From contig CM041776.1 of assembly GCA_023374045.1 (NCBI GenBank), positions 345,897,636 to 345,961,635 on the forward strand: DNA of 64,000 nt, in the 5' to 3' direction. The stretch is from Limonium bicolor. Taxonomy: Eukaryota; Streptophyta; Magnoliopsida; Caryophyllales; Plumbaginaceae. Each line of letters starts with the position of its first letter. Positions within the stretch are counted from its first letter, which is position 1. Below, in pieces: positions 24,814-38,194 of the stretch. The notes beneath the pieces are model-generated. The model did not search any database, was not told the DNA's origin, and saw only the letters and a list, made by a program, of their open reading frames with translations. The translations under genes were made by a program, and so were the position numbers.

Positions 24814-24825
24814 CAGGTCAGAAGT

Positions 24826-25028
24826 AAATCACATATGTAACCTTTAACATCATGGAATACAGTTAGTTGCCTAACACCCAACACCCCTTGATCCAATGAT
24901 CAAGTCACCTACCTAGTATACTTTCTCATTGACATGAACTTGAGAACATCAGATAGTAGTTCTAGTGGTTCAACTGAAGCATTAGTGTAGATCATTATCA
25001 AATCCAAGTGGTTAGTAAACTGTAGTTT
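24826..25028 (-). repeat. Diverged copy of adenylate kinase intron 2, left part
   Basis: Aligns in the same orientation with 55960-56210. Shared landmarks are aatcacat..gt.acctt, ccccttgat.caatgaac/atc, gagaacatc and agttc.agtggt. It is interrupted at 25028 by copia element 2 and resumes at 39470. Confidence 0.7.
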
Positions 25029-25229
25029 GTTATAGGAGAGAGAAGGAGCTCAATAAAATAGTGTAGAATATATTCAAAATATCTCTATTATATTATGTGT
25101 GTAATCGGGTACATAGGATATTTATATACATTGATAGGTTTGAGTGTAAGAACAATAGACTGGACTTATAACAAAGGTAATGGACCTATGTAGAGATATA
25201 ATATCGGCCCAACTTATTATAGTCTACTA
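25029..25229 (-). repeat. Copia element 2 LTR (3' LTR)
   Basis: 201 bp, tgttataggagagagaagg to ttatagtctacta. Matches 39262-39469 with scattered substitutions. Confidence 0.88.
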
Positions 25230-25559
25230 TCTGCCCGCGGTCTGGATGGGTCTTTATAAGAGACATTTGGGATTGAAGTATTGAATGCCTATTTCAATTT
25301 AGGGTTTTTGTCAATGCATTGGCAAGTTGAGTTTTTGTGGGGAGAAACTCGACACGAAGACTTCCATTTCGAATTCATTCGTGTACGAAGAAGTAGTTCA
25401 CCGTAATATGCTTGGCGCGATTGTGAAATAGTACTGGATTGGAAGCAAGGTAAGTCGCATCAATATTACCACATCGCAAGATTGAACTTGTGCGAAGTTC
25501 TATACCCAACTTTGTTAACAATTTCTAAATCCACAACGCATTTAATGTAGCTGTAGCTG

Positions 25560-28500
25560 GAGATTTACACCTTGCTTTGGTGGAGGATTTGAAAATAGTT
25601 TGTTGTTTCCTGGAGCTTCAAGACACTAGCTTGTCATCAAGAAAGATCGGGAAACCTGATGTGGATCGTCTATTAGAGAGGGAATCCATCCCAATCAGCG
25701 TCCGAATAGATACAGAGTTCACCAAGAGCATAGGCAGAGAAGAACAACCTAGATTGACAGTAGCTTTGAGGTAACGTAAAATTCTTTTGGCTGTAACCCA
25801 GTGTATTTCTTTCAGTTGATGCATGTGTTGGCTGATTATTTACAACAAAACTAATATATGGCCTGGTGAAAGCTAGATACTGCAAGCATCGTATGATACT
25901 TTAAAGGGAAGCATCGTTGTATGTAGGAGAGTATGTGGTGTCAAGAAAGTGAGGATCTAGCATGAGGGTAGAGAAGTTCCTTAATGTAGTGGCTCTATGA
26001 GAGGGTTTAGGGTAAGGCCTTTGGAATTTTATGTGGCGGTGACTTCTAGGAAATAGTGCAGGTTCCCTAATTCTTTAAGAGGAAGTTCATGAGCAAGTGA
26101 TGTGGTAAGTTGAATAAACAGTGTGGGTGTAGAGGTTGTGATAAGAATGTCATCCACATAGACTAAAAGATAGACTATGTCACTACCATTAAGGTAGACA
26201 AATAAGGAGGGATCAAACTGGGAGGAGGTAAAACCAAAGTGAATGAGGTAATTTCTCAGACTAGAAAACCAAGCTCTAGGAGATATTTTAGACCATGGAG
26301 AGCCTTTTTCAACTTACAAACATGGTGAGGATAATGTTTGTCAACAAAGTCAGTAAGTTGTTTGTTGTAAACCTCTTCTTCAAGTTCAGAGGGAGAAAAG
26401 CATTATCCACATCTAGTTGTTGTATGGGCCAGTTGTTTGCTGTAGCTATAGCTAGATCCACTCTGTGTTGACACTTTGACAAATGGACTACAAGTCTCAG
26501 AGTAATCAATACCATGTGTTTGCCCTAAGCCTTGAGCCACAAGGCGGACTTCCTTCTCTCCATGTCACCATTTGTATGCCTATTTGTTTTAAGGTCCCAT
26601 TTTGTCCTTAATATGTTCATGTGTGACTTAAAAGGCACTAGTTCCCAAGTGTTGTTTTTTTGTAAAGCTTGAAATTTTGTTTGTATTGCATGTTTTCATG
26701 TCATGCGTTTGATAGCTTGGATGTATGTGGGTTCTGGTAGCCATGGGGTGGGTTGAGTGAGTGGAAGGAGGGGCAGGAGGGGTGATGGAGAAGGGGAATT
26801 ATGTGGATTGCTAGCTGTGATGTGGACATGAGTTGAATTAGGTGAAAAAGATTGAGGTAAGGAAGAGACATGTGTAGGTTATTGTGAAGTTGTGTAGGGG
26901 GCGGGTGTGAGGTTAAGGGATGAAGGGGAGGGTTGTATGACGGGCATAAGTAGCTTTCTGACCGTGGGTATATCAATAAAAGTTTGAGGAGGAGAAGTGT
27001 AGTGAGTGGAAAGGGGGAAAACATTTTCTTGAAATGTCACATCTCTGGAGATGTAATGCATGTTAGTTAACTTGTCAAGGCAAATGTAACCAATAGAGTT
27101 TTCTGCATAGCCTAGAAAATGCATTCAGTTGATCCAAAGAAAGTTTATGAGGGTTAAAAGGTTGAAGATTGGACCAGCAACTGCATCCAAAGATCTTAGA
27201 TGAGTGTAGGTGGGTTGTTTGTTGTGTAGCTGGATGGAGGGTGTGGAATCATTAATAGCTTTAGTGGGGGTGTGGTTCATAAGATATGTTGCATTTATAA
27301 AAGCATAGGACCAGAAACTCATAGGCATAGAAGCTTGATAAAGTAAACATAAGCCTTTGTCAACCACATAGCGAATTTTTGCTCTTAATTGACCCATTTT
27401 GTTGCCGTGAATAAGAACAGGTGCATCTATGATGGATTCCTTGATCCTGAGAATACTTCTCCATGGCTTTGAACTCCCCTCCTCTATCAGTTTGTATTTG
27501 CTTGATATTGGTATGAAATAGAGTTTTAACCATTGTGCAAAAGACTGGGAGAATAAGTGCAACATCAGACATATTCTTGATAGGATATAGCCACATATAT
27601 CATGAAAAATCTTCAACTATAAGCATAAAATAGCTAAAACCATCCTCTGACAAGCAATACGTAGGACCTCATAGGTCAATAAACAGTAAATAAAAACATT
27701 TAGTCTAAACAGAATATGCGGGAAATAGGAAAAGGCATGTAGTTTGCCTTGACAACACGCAATACACAACTCCTTATTCTTGAGTCTACAGACATGTAAA
27801 CAAATAATTTTGAGAATTGTTTAGTCAAAGCATCACTAGGATGACCAATGCGAGCATGCCACATAGTAGAAGGGGCCACAGTAGAGTAATTGAGGTGAGG
27901 GGATGTAGCAGTTGCTATTGAGGTACAATGGAAAGCATACACACCATCTTCAGCACTCCCCTTGAGGAGAATTGCCCGTGTTTGAGTATCCTTCAACTAA
28001 AAATAATTAGGGTGAAAAAGAAGGTCTCATTGTCTTGGCAAAACATGCTCACAAAAATAAGCTGCTTGTTGAGCTTAAGGACATGCATAACATCACTAAG
28101 GGAAAATGTCGTATCAGCAATAGTTAAAGAACCTGTTCCCTGATGTTGAATGCTGAGAGAAGAACCATCACCAAGAAAAACTGTATCAATTTACTACAAT
28201 CAAAGGCACTTAGATTGAGTTTGAAAAAATCACCCACAAAGTGATGGGATGTTGTTGTGTCGGGCATCCAATCCATATGAGGTGTTCGACCAATGGAATT
28301 AGCAGTCATGGTAGATGGTGGTCTAGGCTGCTCGGAAAAGTTGAAACAGTGGTAACAAGCAGAGGCTTCATGACCCCTTTTCTAGAAACTTTGGCAAAGA
28401 GGATAATTATCGGGTCTTCCTGTGAAATTTATGGGTTTTTGAGCTAGTTTAGTAAGCAACACTTTTTTTCCTGCCTTTGTTGTTCGGAAATCTCCCTTTA

Positions 28501-28610
28501 TTGCTAAACTACGATTTGCCTTTATTATCATAAGTAGATCCAGTATGAAAAGTAGCATTAAAGGTTACTTGCTTCTGTTGTTTGTTGAATCCCGCATTTG
28601 TTGGACAACA
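25560..28610 (-). pseudogene. Copia element 2 pol remnant
   Basis: Minus-strand pieces in polyprotein order: a zinc-knuckle region (28400-28560), protease-like MDWMPDTTTSHH (28150-28300), GAG-pre-integrase WHARIGHPSD (27800-27880), integrase with QTDRGGEF and CSYSRQQNG (27360-27600), integrase C-terminal MHFLGYAENSIGYICLDK (27060-27124), RT with PIQQLDVDNAFL and an intact YVDD (about 26145-26165), and RNase H with AKRILRYLKATVNLG (25600-25890). Many frame breaks separate them. Reverse transcription genes of a dead copia copy. Confidence 0.85.
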
Positions 28611-28637
28611 TCAAGTGGCACTAGTAGATAAAATATT

Positions 28638-28885
28638 ATATAACACGCATTTTATAACACGGTTTTGTTGTAATGGTGTTATAAAATGTTTTACAACTCG
28701 GTTGCATGATTTAACCGTGTTATAATATGTGAGAGAAATATCTTGACACTGGAGAAGAGGTTTTTTAACACGGTTGTGTGTTACCCGTGTTATAAGCTTA
28801 TCTTTATAACGCGGTTTACTTTGACAACCGAGTTAAAAAAGGTAGACAACTTTTATAACACGTTTGTATAATATAACCATGTTAT
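28638..28885. repeat. CACTA left subterminal repeats
   Basis: Repeated variants of ttataacacggtt in both orientations (28661, 28698, 28722, 28768, 28787, 28803, 28852). In this superfamily such repeats bind the TNPA-type accessory protein. Confidence 0.88.
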
Positions 28886-28886
28886 A

Positions 28887-29400
28887 TTGTCTTTAATTTC
28901 TCAAATTCCCTCGCAAACCATCACTCTCCTTTTCCCCGCCCAGTTAACTCTCACAACTCCCGCCCTGTTCTCTCTCGACTTCTCAGCAATCTCACCGACG
29001 ACGCTGCATCGTCACCATCGCCGCCACCACATTACAAACCATAGACACCGAACAAGGAACATACACCTTTTGTGTAGTCTCCATTCTCTGATTCGATGGC
29101 TAGGAAAAGAAAAATCAAACCCTAAACTCACACCGCCTCTCTACTCTCCTTTATTTTCATCTCCTGTCAACAAGCCCTGACCGACGAAAAGGAACATACA
29201 ATTACGTGCCTCTCTTCCCTTTCTTCTCGTGCTGCATCCGGTAAAGGATTTTCAATGATGAAACGAAGTTGGTAAAAGCTGGAATAGGAGAGGAAACCAG
29301 AGGCAATGACCTGCGCTGGTTCAAACCAAAAACAAGAATTTGAGGTAAGGGCTTCAATCGTTGCGCCTGTTCTGATTTTTCTTGAATCAACCATAATTTT
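28887..29400 (+). other. Possible untranslated leader of CACTA transcript
   Basis: Pyrimidine-rich, ctctc-containing DNA directly after the subterminal repeats, with ORFs lacking any domain. Its position suits the first exon of the transposase mRNA. Inference only. Confidence 0.35.
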
Positions 29401-31762
29401 CTCTTCATCTTGTTCTCTGTTTCGAAGCTAGAAAACGCCAGGAGTTTGGCTACAATTGAACCGAAATATGAGCTGTTTATTAATTGTAAAATAAAATATT
29501 TAGAATAAGAAACATATATTAAGCTCTCAGTCATGGAACCACGATAAAAGCTGCACTATATCATGGTCTGCTAAATGCAATATGTTTTCATAGTTTTAGA
29601 GTCGTTAAGTTTAAACATGTTGTAAATAAGTTTAGATAGTTTTTCTTTTTTGTTGCTTCTTTGACAAAACCTTTTGCCCAGATTGACTGAATCTATACAG
29701 GAGTAATGCGTACTTTTTATCATTGCTCCAAAGTTTCAGCTGCCATAACATGATAGTTTTGACAGCTCTGAACTAAAAATTGGTACTGATAAACACTGTC
29801 ATATCTGACCATTAACTGTCTATCCCAAGGGTTATTTTTTTAAAAAAGATATTTGGCATATGTTTTGCAATTCCTCCCAAAGGATAGTCAGTTCATGCAC
29901 CACCTTTGCTTCAGCTGCATGTTGGCTTGTTCAAAGCAAAAATTCATTTGGTTGTTTGCAAGAAGGAAACAAGTGCAGTACATATCCTCTGTTACTGCCT
30001 AGCAGTGATTTAGTTTTGGATGCTTGCTCAATTTTGTCTTGTTTAACTGCTGTTTGCTTTTCCATCTTTAAGTATTAATGTTGTCATGTGCATTATTCAA
30101 TCTGAATCTGAGAAGGAGATCTGAGATCTGTACAAAATTGCTTGTGAATAATCCTGCTTGATCTCTTCCCTAGGTTACTTCTGCTACGATCACTTTTGAT
30201 CCAGCCGTGTGTTGCTGATTCAGGATCTAAAATTATATGTAAATCTGATTCAATCTTTGCTGCTGTTATGAAGCTTGTTTCAGTAGTCCTCTGACTGATC
30301 ATTTAATTGAACATTGAAAGAACTATTTTGCGAACAAGTTTGCATCTGCTTTTGCATTTCCTGTCAAGGGGGCGTTTTAAAAACATACTTAAATTTATAT
30401 TGCTACTGAAATCAATATTAAATTTATACTGCTTCTGTGGTCAAATTAATTCCGACTGTGTATTATTTTATTTATCTGATAACTGATATGTATTAAGCTA
30501 TCGGTTGTGGTAACAACCTGTATATTACCTTGAGTTTGCAAGCAAGAACAAGCCCGCTTAAGCATTGTGTGGAATTTATCTTTGCTTTTCTCTTATTAGG
30601 AGTATCCAAACTTAGCTTTTCCTTAGAACTTTATTGTTAGAAGGCATAATCAGTGGTAATTCTAACCTTTAAGAAATAGAAATCCTCACTTTTCTACGCT
30701 ATTGCTTAACTCCCAGCATGTCTAACCTATGAACGGTTGCTCCCTCTTCTGAAAATTACTATTCCTTACTAAGCACAACAACAGACTCCAAGTCACTTAG
30801 ATAACTCTCTAAGGAACTCTCACCCAAAAACTCAAATCTGTAAAATTGGGCTATTATCTGTTACAGTTTTATTCTCTGTTTGTCTTTCTGTTTCATTGTT
30901 AATCTGTTTCTCAATTTTTTTCCTAAGCATTTGCTCACTTGATTCAATGTTCCAGCTATTATTTAAACTCAAAAACTAACTACAACCACTCTGTTACTCC
31001 CACTGGTGAAATCTTATACTGAAACAAGAAAGTGCAGGAACCGAGTTTATAAACTGATACACCTTCCTTTTGTTTCTTTTCTGTCTGTTCATCAATCTGA
31101 TTTTTTTCCAATTTCCCCTCACGTTTCCTAGCTTCCTAGTCAAGTGTTGTGATATAATCTTACTCTCAAACAATGCGGTTACTCCTTCTGAAGCCTGTTC
31201 ATACAGAAGCAAGAACTCAGAAACTAAAGACTGAAACTGAAACAGGAGAATTCCAGAACCTGGAATCATAACCTGAACTATTCTCTTATTTGCTCACTAT
31301 CTGTTCTTCTAACTGCCTTACGATTGATACCAACATACTTTCTTACTTAGTTAAGTGTGCTAGGAAGTTTCTAAACCCAAAACAACCCACAAAAGTTTGG
31401 TTGATGTTGCAGATATGGCCTAACACTGAAACTGGACAGACCTAGAAAACCTGAAACCTAAGACTGATTCATTACCCTCTATTGTTTTCTTTTTGTTCTT
31501 GATTCTGTTTTCTAGTTACCCCACATAGCTCGAGTATTTAATCGGGATTATAACTCCGAGGAAACCAAAACCATCCCGGTGATGTTACGAAACTAAAGTT
31601 TTCTCGAAATCTGATATGACTTCAGTTGTCCTAAGTGGAGTAGCTGTGTTCCACAAACTGAATTAATCAAAGTTTTAAAATAACATATTTTTAATTCTAA
31701 ATCTTTCAACCTATACTTTCTTGAAATCTGATATGGATAAACTTAATCACTTTTTTGTTGCA
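29401..31762. other. CACTA interior, noncoding
   Basis: T-rich, intron-like DNA with many ctgttt and ttctgc motifs, and no domain on either strand. It may be a long 5' intron or degenerate filler. Confidence 0.45.
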
Positions 31763-31800
31763 GAAAACAACCGTGTTATAAAACGTTTTTTCCACTAGTG
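31763..31800 (+). repeat. Internal copy of the CACTA right end
   Basis: These 38 bases, gaaaacaaccgtgtta through tttccactagtg, are identical to the true right terminus (38468-38505). They are followed by ata, not by the tgg TSD. A CACTA left-end sequence follows at 32199. Confidence 0.88.
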
Positions 31801-32198
31801 ATAGTTTTTATTTCAAGTGGTTACTTCTGTGTTATATGCATAAGATTGCAGATCTTCCCCCTCTGGTTGCTTCTTGAGTGACTAATGTTTGTACATTCAG
31901 ATTCATTGCCAGATTTTTCAAATAAAGTGATGTACGTAGTTTTTCTGCCTGCTTTGCTTATGACTTGCAATAGAAGTGTATTATTTACTTTGGGCATTGA
32001 GCATTCCTAAATCAAGTGCGAAGAAAAGAAAAGGTTAGCATCACAAGTTTTGCCTCTGATTTATACTGCTGCTATACGTATTTACTTTTAGTTGTCTTAA
32101 ATGCAATTTGCTTCAGTTTTAGTCTCTGTTAATAGGCATTAGTATGACACATGTTCAAACTTGTTCATGTTTTGATTTTAAGCCTCTTTTTGCTTCCG

Positions 32199-32215
32199 CA
32201 CTAGTAGAAAAAACT
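32199..32215 (+). repeat. Internal CACTA left-end-like sequence
   Basis: cactagtagaaaaaact, the canonical CACTA start, but without subterminal repeats after it. Could be a decayed inner end or chance. Confidence 0.5.
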
Positions 32216-33393
32216 AATGAATGTTTGTTTTCCTGTTTAATTGGTTACACCTTTCACTGGTTTATGCTGCTGCAGCTATATGCATTTCAGGCCTGCTATT
32301 TGTCTTTTTCCAGTTTCACTGTGTGTATGTTTGTTTACGATGTCTTAGGTTGTTTCTCTATTGGTAGATTTATTTAAAATGATTGTGTTCATGGTGTTAG
32401 GGGCTGTCATCTGGGAGGGTGTAGCTAGGACACTAGTTTGAGTGTATTCATGTAACGACAGTGTGTTGGAGTGATAGTTCAACACATCTAAAGTAAGGGT
32501 TTACTTATTTTTCAATTTTAACCACACTGTTTCAGAGAACAATGAGTTATGGCGAGATTCAGAAAATTATTTTGGCATCACTGAAGACTTCTTTCGATTA
32601 TTATAAACTGTGTTTCTGACTTGATGGACTTATTTGCATGGTTCTTGCAATTCTAGAGCAGTTCTACCTAATCGCTCACTATTTTCTTTTTCAAGATTGA
32701 CAATATCGATTCTGCTATACTTTTTAGAAAAGAACTGATATTAGTATTGAGTTTCATCTATTTGGATTGCATGGTTTCTGAACACGATATTTTGGCTTTC
32801 AAACTTTACGAGTTTCTGATCTGCTTCAGCTTCTGTTTCTTTTCTCTTGTGATTTATAAACTTAGTTATTTTTGGGATTATAATACTGCATCATATGTGT
32901 TAACTGAAGTACCTTAAATCTTGACAAATCGAGCTGCTTAAAGCTGCCCATTATGAACAGAACCGATCTGCACTAGTACATTGATTATGAACATGCATTG
33001 CACAATCTGTTTTGGTGTAGTTTAAATCTGTCTTGTAGTTCTCTATTCAGGAAATAATCTTACTGTTGAACTGAGCAAGTGTTACCCTGTGTGCCCCTAT
33101 TATGAACAGCTATTAACCCATCAATTATGCTTGTTTTTTCATCTATTTCACGGGTGTTAGATGTTCCATTCCGGTATGAGTAATATGTTCTGTAATAACT
33201 CTGAAAAGTCAAGCTGAAATGAGCTCTCGATCACGGAAATCTGCACAAAAAAATCAGAATACTATAGAAAACTATAGAAAACTATATATTACAGCTTAGA
33301 TAACAAATTTTGGCCAACTTTGGCTGCTGTTCACAGAAGTCATCACAATAGTTTTTTGGCCAATTCTTTGTCCCTTTTGATTCTTCCGTTCGA

Positions 33394-34170
33394 ACTGCTG
33401 CTATTTGGAAATATTTTGGCTTTCATACTTTACATGTTTCTTATCTGCTTCAGCTGCTGTTTGTTGATATGAATATTGATTGATATTGTAACACTTTTAA
33501 TTTCTCCGCCCTTTTTATTAATCTGTAGGCTGTTTGAATATAGCTCTCTTTCAGTTTTTCCTTCTTTGAAATATGAGAATTGACCGTAACAAACAGAAGA
33601 AACAAAGAAGTGATTTTGGTTTGTCAAAACAACATGCAAAATCTCATGATCAAGTACTATGAACCAAGAGCTGAAAAATTCTACAACTATAAAAACTTGT
33701 TGTCTTTCTTCTTATTTTTATTCATCTTTTTCTTTTTTTCTTTCTGTGTACAAATTCGCTTGTTTTCACGCTCTTTTTTCATACTGCTGCTATTTGGAAA
33801 TATTTTGGCTTTCATACTTTACATGTTTCTGATCTGCTTCAGCTGCTGTTTGTTGATATGAATATTGATTGATATTGTAACACTTTTAATTTCTCAGCCC
33901 TTTTTATTAATCTGTAGGCTGTTTGAATACAACTCTCTTTCAGTTTTTACTTCTTTGAAATATGAGAATTGACCGTAACAAACAGAAGAAACAAAGAAGT
34001 GATTTTGGTTTGTCAAAACAACATGCAAAATCTCATGATCAAGTACTATGAACCAAGAGCTGAAAAATTCTACAACTATAAAAACTTGTTGTCTCTCTTC
34101 TTATTTTTATTCATCTTTTTCTTTTTTTCTTTGTGTGTACAAATTCTCTTGTTTTCACGCTCTTTTTTCA
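33394..34170. repeat. 389 bp tandem duplication inside CACTA
   Basis: actgctgctatttggaaat at 33394 recurs at 33783, and the two copies are nearly identical through about 34170. The low divergence points to a recent duplication. Duplicate ORFs over it (33580 and 33969) are not genes. Confidence 0.9.
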
Positions 34171-34647
34171 TACATCAGTGACTTATTTATACTTTTCTCT
34201 TTAACAGTTCTTCCACTGACGATGCTGCCTATCTTTTTCTCTTGCTCTCCCTACAAATTGTGGCTGAGACCGCTTGAGTTTGAGCTTTGCGACCTCCTAT
34301 GACGCTGTCATTGCCACCATCAAACACCACCCACCTCTGATGACTACTTTTGGGCTGCACCGCGCCAGGTTAGTGATCTATTCTATTTGGAAAACTCATG
34401 GAAAAATTCAAATTGCTAGTATATCAACGACAAACATTCTATGGTTGATGGATGTAACTGACTAAAATTACTTTAACTTCTTTTTGGGCATTCACGTTTC
34501 TCTATCTTGCTATCTTCCCTTAGGTGACTAACTTGCATGGTCTTCTATATTTTTTTGGGTAAAACAATTTGAACCTGCTTAGTGAAGCTAGTATCTTTTA
34601 AAATATGTCATTTCGCTTCAAATTTTTGTAATAGATGTATTAGTTTT

Positions 34648-34720
34648 GTCATAGTTGAGGGTTCACTCACTTAGGTCATAGTTGAGGGTTCACTCACTTA
34701 GGTCATAGTTGAGGGTATAT
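34648..34720. repeat. 27 bp tandem repeat
   Basis: gtcatagttgagggttcact begins at 34648, 34675 and 34702: two full copies and one partial. Confidence 0.88.
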
Positions 34721-35207
34721 TAACACTAAAGAGTACCGTAAGTATATAAGTGACTAAATAATAATTCTTTTATAGTATAGTTAGTTAACTAAACTGATAA
34801 TACCACTAACCTACAACGATCATGTGGCTTGTTTGGTAAATTTGATTGTAATTAAAGGGGGTTATACTTGAGTTCGTCCATAAAATATGGTATTATGAAA
34901 CATGTAGGTAAAATTAGTTTTTACTTTGCCGTGACAAACCATGGTTTATGTCCGATCAGAGAAGGAAACACCAGATCAGAATTAATGATAGGAGCTATTC
35001 AAACTAGGAAAGTGGAACATGGGGGTTCAGTTGGATTCAGTTGTTAAATGCTTCAGCTGCTGTAATGATAAAAGATAATGTTAAGGCTGCACTTGTTTCC
35101 TCCATCACCATATTGCTTTGGCTGCTGTTAAATACGGATTTTTCAACCGTAGTCAATTAAAAACAATGTTAAAGCAAATCTTATATGGTAAACGTTTGAA
35201 GGATATG

Positions 35208-38194
35208 ATGAACCGGTCGTGGATGTACAAAGGTGTACTTGATGACTCCTATCAGGCTGGGATAAAAGAGTTCTGCAGAATTGCAGTTGAGAAACTTTCG
35301 GCAGAAGATGATGGTTATATTTTGTGCCCGTGCAAAAAGTGTAGAAATGTATTGAAATATTCAAAAGTACGCCAAATTTATGATCATTTGCGACGATATG
35401 GATTTGTGGAGGACTACACAGTATGGGTCTGGCACGGTGAAAGTGTAGATGATACGACTCAGTTTAGTGAACGTAGTACTGGTGGAGAACATACAGAATG
35501 TCATGAGGACAACAATGATATGCCTCCCAGTTGTGATTTTAATTTGGGTGATGATAATGATGATCACATTAATTCAATGTTGGAGGATGTTGAACTACAT
35601 TTTGCTGAGAAGCCCGGTGCGTATGAAGATTTGCTAGACTCGTACAAAAAACCATTATACCCTGGATGTGATCCTTTAAAGTGGAATAAACTGAATTTTT
35701 TTTGAAGCTATTCAACGTAAAATAAAAGTACGGATGGAGTGATTTGAGCTTCACTGCTTTACTGGAATTACTAAAAGATTCATTCCCGGCTCAAAATGAA
35801 TTGCCTGTCTCAACTTACCAGGCCAAGAAGTTGTTATGTCCAATGGGAATGGGATACAAAAAGATTCATGCTTGTCCATCCGGGTGTATCTTGTACTGGA
35901 AAGAGAATGAACATGCTGTAAATTGTCCCCAGTGCGGAGAGTCTCGTTACGTCAGAAAAAAGAATAATGGTGGAAATGAAAATAAATTTGGTCCACCAGC
36001 CAAGGTCTTGTGGTACTTGCCAATTATCCCGCGTTTGATGCGTCTATTTGCGGTTGAGAATGACGCAAAGAACCTTAGATGGCATGCTAACGAGCTAAAA
36101 AAAGATGGAAAAATGAGGCATCCGGCCGATTCTCCCCAGTGGAGAAATATAGATGAGAAGTACATGGAAGTCAGCAAAGAATCAAGAAACTTGCGTCTCG
36201 GCCTCTGTACAGATGGGATGAACCGTTACGGTACTCTAAGCAGTATCCATAGTACTTGGCCAGTGTTGCTAACATCTACAATTTACCTTTGGTTATGCAT
36301 GAAACCTAGAAACATTATACTATGTCTTTTAATATCAGGTCCTAAGCAACCTGGACATAACATAGATGTCTTCTTACAACCACTGATCGAGGACTTGAAA
36401 TTTCTGTGGCATGAAGGAACAAGGTGAGGTGTATGATGCATTTTCTAAAGAAAAATTCACTTTGCGGGCAATGTTATACTGCATATCAACGATTTTCCTG
36501 CGTACAGTAATCTATCTGGGTATGCTTGCAAAGGATCGAAGGCATGTCCTATATGTGAGGATGATACAGTTGATATCCGTTTGAAACATTGTGGGAAAAA
36601 TGTGTACATGGGTCATCGAAGGATGCTTCCACAAGGGCACAAATATCGAAAGTGAAAACGGGAGTTTGATGGTAACACCGAACATCGTCTTGTACGAAGA
36701 CCACTCACTGGTGTCAGGTCTATGATCGGTGAAGGATATTATAACCACTTTGGTCCTCCATTGAAGGGGCTAAGACTAATATGTGGAAGAAAAAATCAAT
36801 ATTTTGGGAGTTGGAGTACTGGAAAGATCTACAAGTCAAACATTGTATCGATGGAATGCACGTAGAGAAAAATGTGGGTGAAAGTGAAAGTCTGTCTGCG
36901 ACATTGCTTTAACATGAAGGGAAAGTCCAAAGACCACATCAAGGCCATAAAAGATATGAAAGAATTGGGGATACGGGTAGAAAATTCATCCGCAAGAGCG
37001 TGGAAAGCATACATATTTTCCTCCTGCTTGTCACACTTTGTCTAAGCAAGAGAAACAAATTGTTTGTAACGATCTTCGCAACATTAAGGTTCCTACAGGT
37101 TACTCTTCCAACATAAGAAGTCTTGTATCCATGTCCGATCTCAAACTGATTGGAATGAAGTCTCATGATTATCGAGTGTTGTTGCATGAGTTCTTGCCGA
37201 TTGCAATCCGTGGTATATTGCCACCAAATGTACGGAGAACAATCCAACACCTCTGTTTCTTTTTTAAAGCCATTTCTGCTAAGGTTCTAGATGTGGAAAC
37301 ATTGGATAAAATACAAGCAGATGTTGTAGTGACACTATGTGAGCTGGAGATGTACTTTCCCCCTTCGTTCTTTGATATTATGGTGCACCTAGTTGTTCAT
37401 TTAGTGGGAGAAATTAAGCAGTGTGGTCCTCTGTATCTTCGATATATGTATCCATTTGAAAGATATATGGGTGTCCTTAAAAAGAAAATGAAGAATCGGC
37501 ACCGCCCTGAGGGAACCATCATTGAAGGGGTCACATCAGAGGAAGTGGTGGACTTTTGCACGAATTACCTAGATGGTGTTACGTCTATTGGTCTTCCAAC
37601 ATCTAGGAATGAGGGGAGACTCGAGGGAGTAGGTATTTTAGGGGAAAAAAAAAGATTAGAGTCAGCCTTGAAATGTTGAACAAAGCACATTTACTTGTGA
37701 TGCAACATATTGTTGCGCTTGAACCATACTTTGAGCAGCATATTACCATTTTAAAAGAAAGATATCCCACAAGGGGTGAAAGGTGGTTAGATAAGGAGCA
37801 TAACCGAACATTTGCTCAATGGTTGAAGGAAAAGGTGCTAGCAGATGATTCTGATGATTCATCAGAGGAGGTGCAGTGGTTGGCACTTGGACCAAATGTT
37901 GATGTTTTGTCTTTTGAAGGATATGATATTAACGGCTACACATTTTATACAGAGCGTCAAGATCAAAAGTCAGTTAATCAGAACAGTGGTGTCAGTGTTA
38001 TTGCATCCTTGGATTCTTATGGTAATGCCAGTGATTGTGGTCGTGAACCAGGCAAACAATCTTACTACGGTATCATTCAAAATATTTGGGTTCTGGACTA
38101 TACGAACTATGACATTTGTGTATTTATGTGCAAATGGGCTGATAACAAATGTGGTTGTCGTGTAGACCTTGATGGTTTTAGGCTTGTTGATTAA
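35208..38194 (+). pseudogene. CACTA transposase (TNP2/TNPD-like), frameshifted
   Basis: Starts at MMNRSWMYKG (35208) with a transposase-associated domain: CPCKKCRN, then YDHLRRYGFVEDY, to about 35440. The transposase_21 core runs from about 35830 to 36800, with KLLCPMGMGYKKIHACP, CPQCGESRY, GLCTDGMNRYG (the first catalytic Asp region) and SGPKQPGHNIDVFLQPLIED. DUF4218 follows (37130-37580, with MKSHDYRVLLHEFLPIAIRG and YPFERYMGVLKK), then the start of a DUF4216 domain (37950-38194). Frame breaks occur at 35703, about 36424 and 36655, around 37040 and 37679. The reading frame ends directly at the right subterminal repeats, cutting DUF4216 short. It would catalyse cut-and-paste excision if intact. 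Confidence 0.88.

Noticed and set aside
33580..34181. Two near-identical open frames (MTVTNRRNKEV)
   Set aside because: They only reflect the 389 bp tandem duplication in noncoding CACTA DNA.
28887..34465. Captured host gene inside the CACTA (Pack-type)
   Set aside because: I looked for conserved domains or spliced coding frames in this 5.5 kb and found none; noncoding leader and intron DNA is the simpler reading.
36830..37014. Minus-strand open frames across the CACTA transposase
   Set aside because: Shadows of the plus-strand transposase, whose domains are clear.
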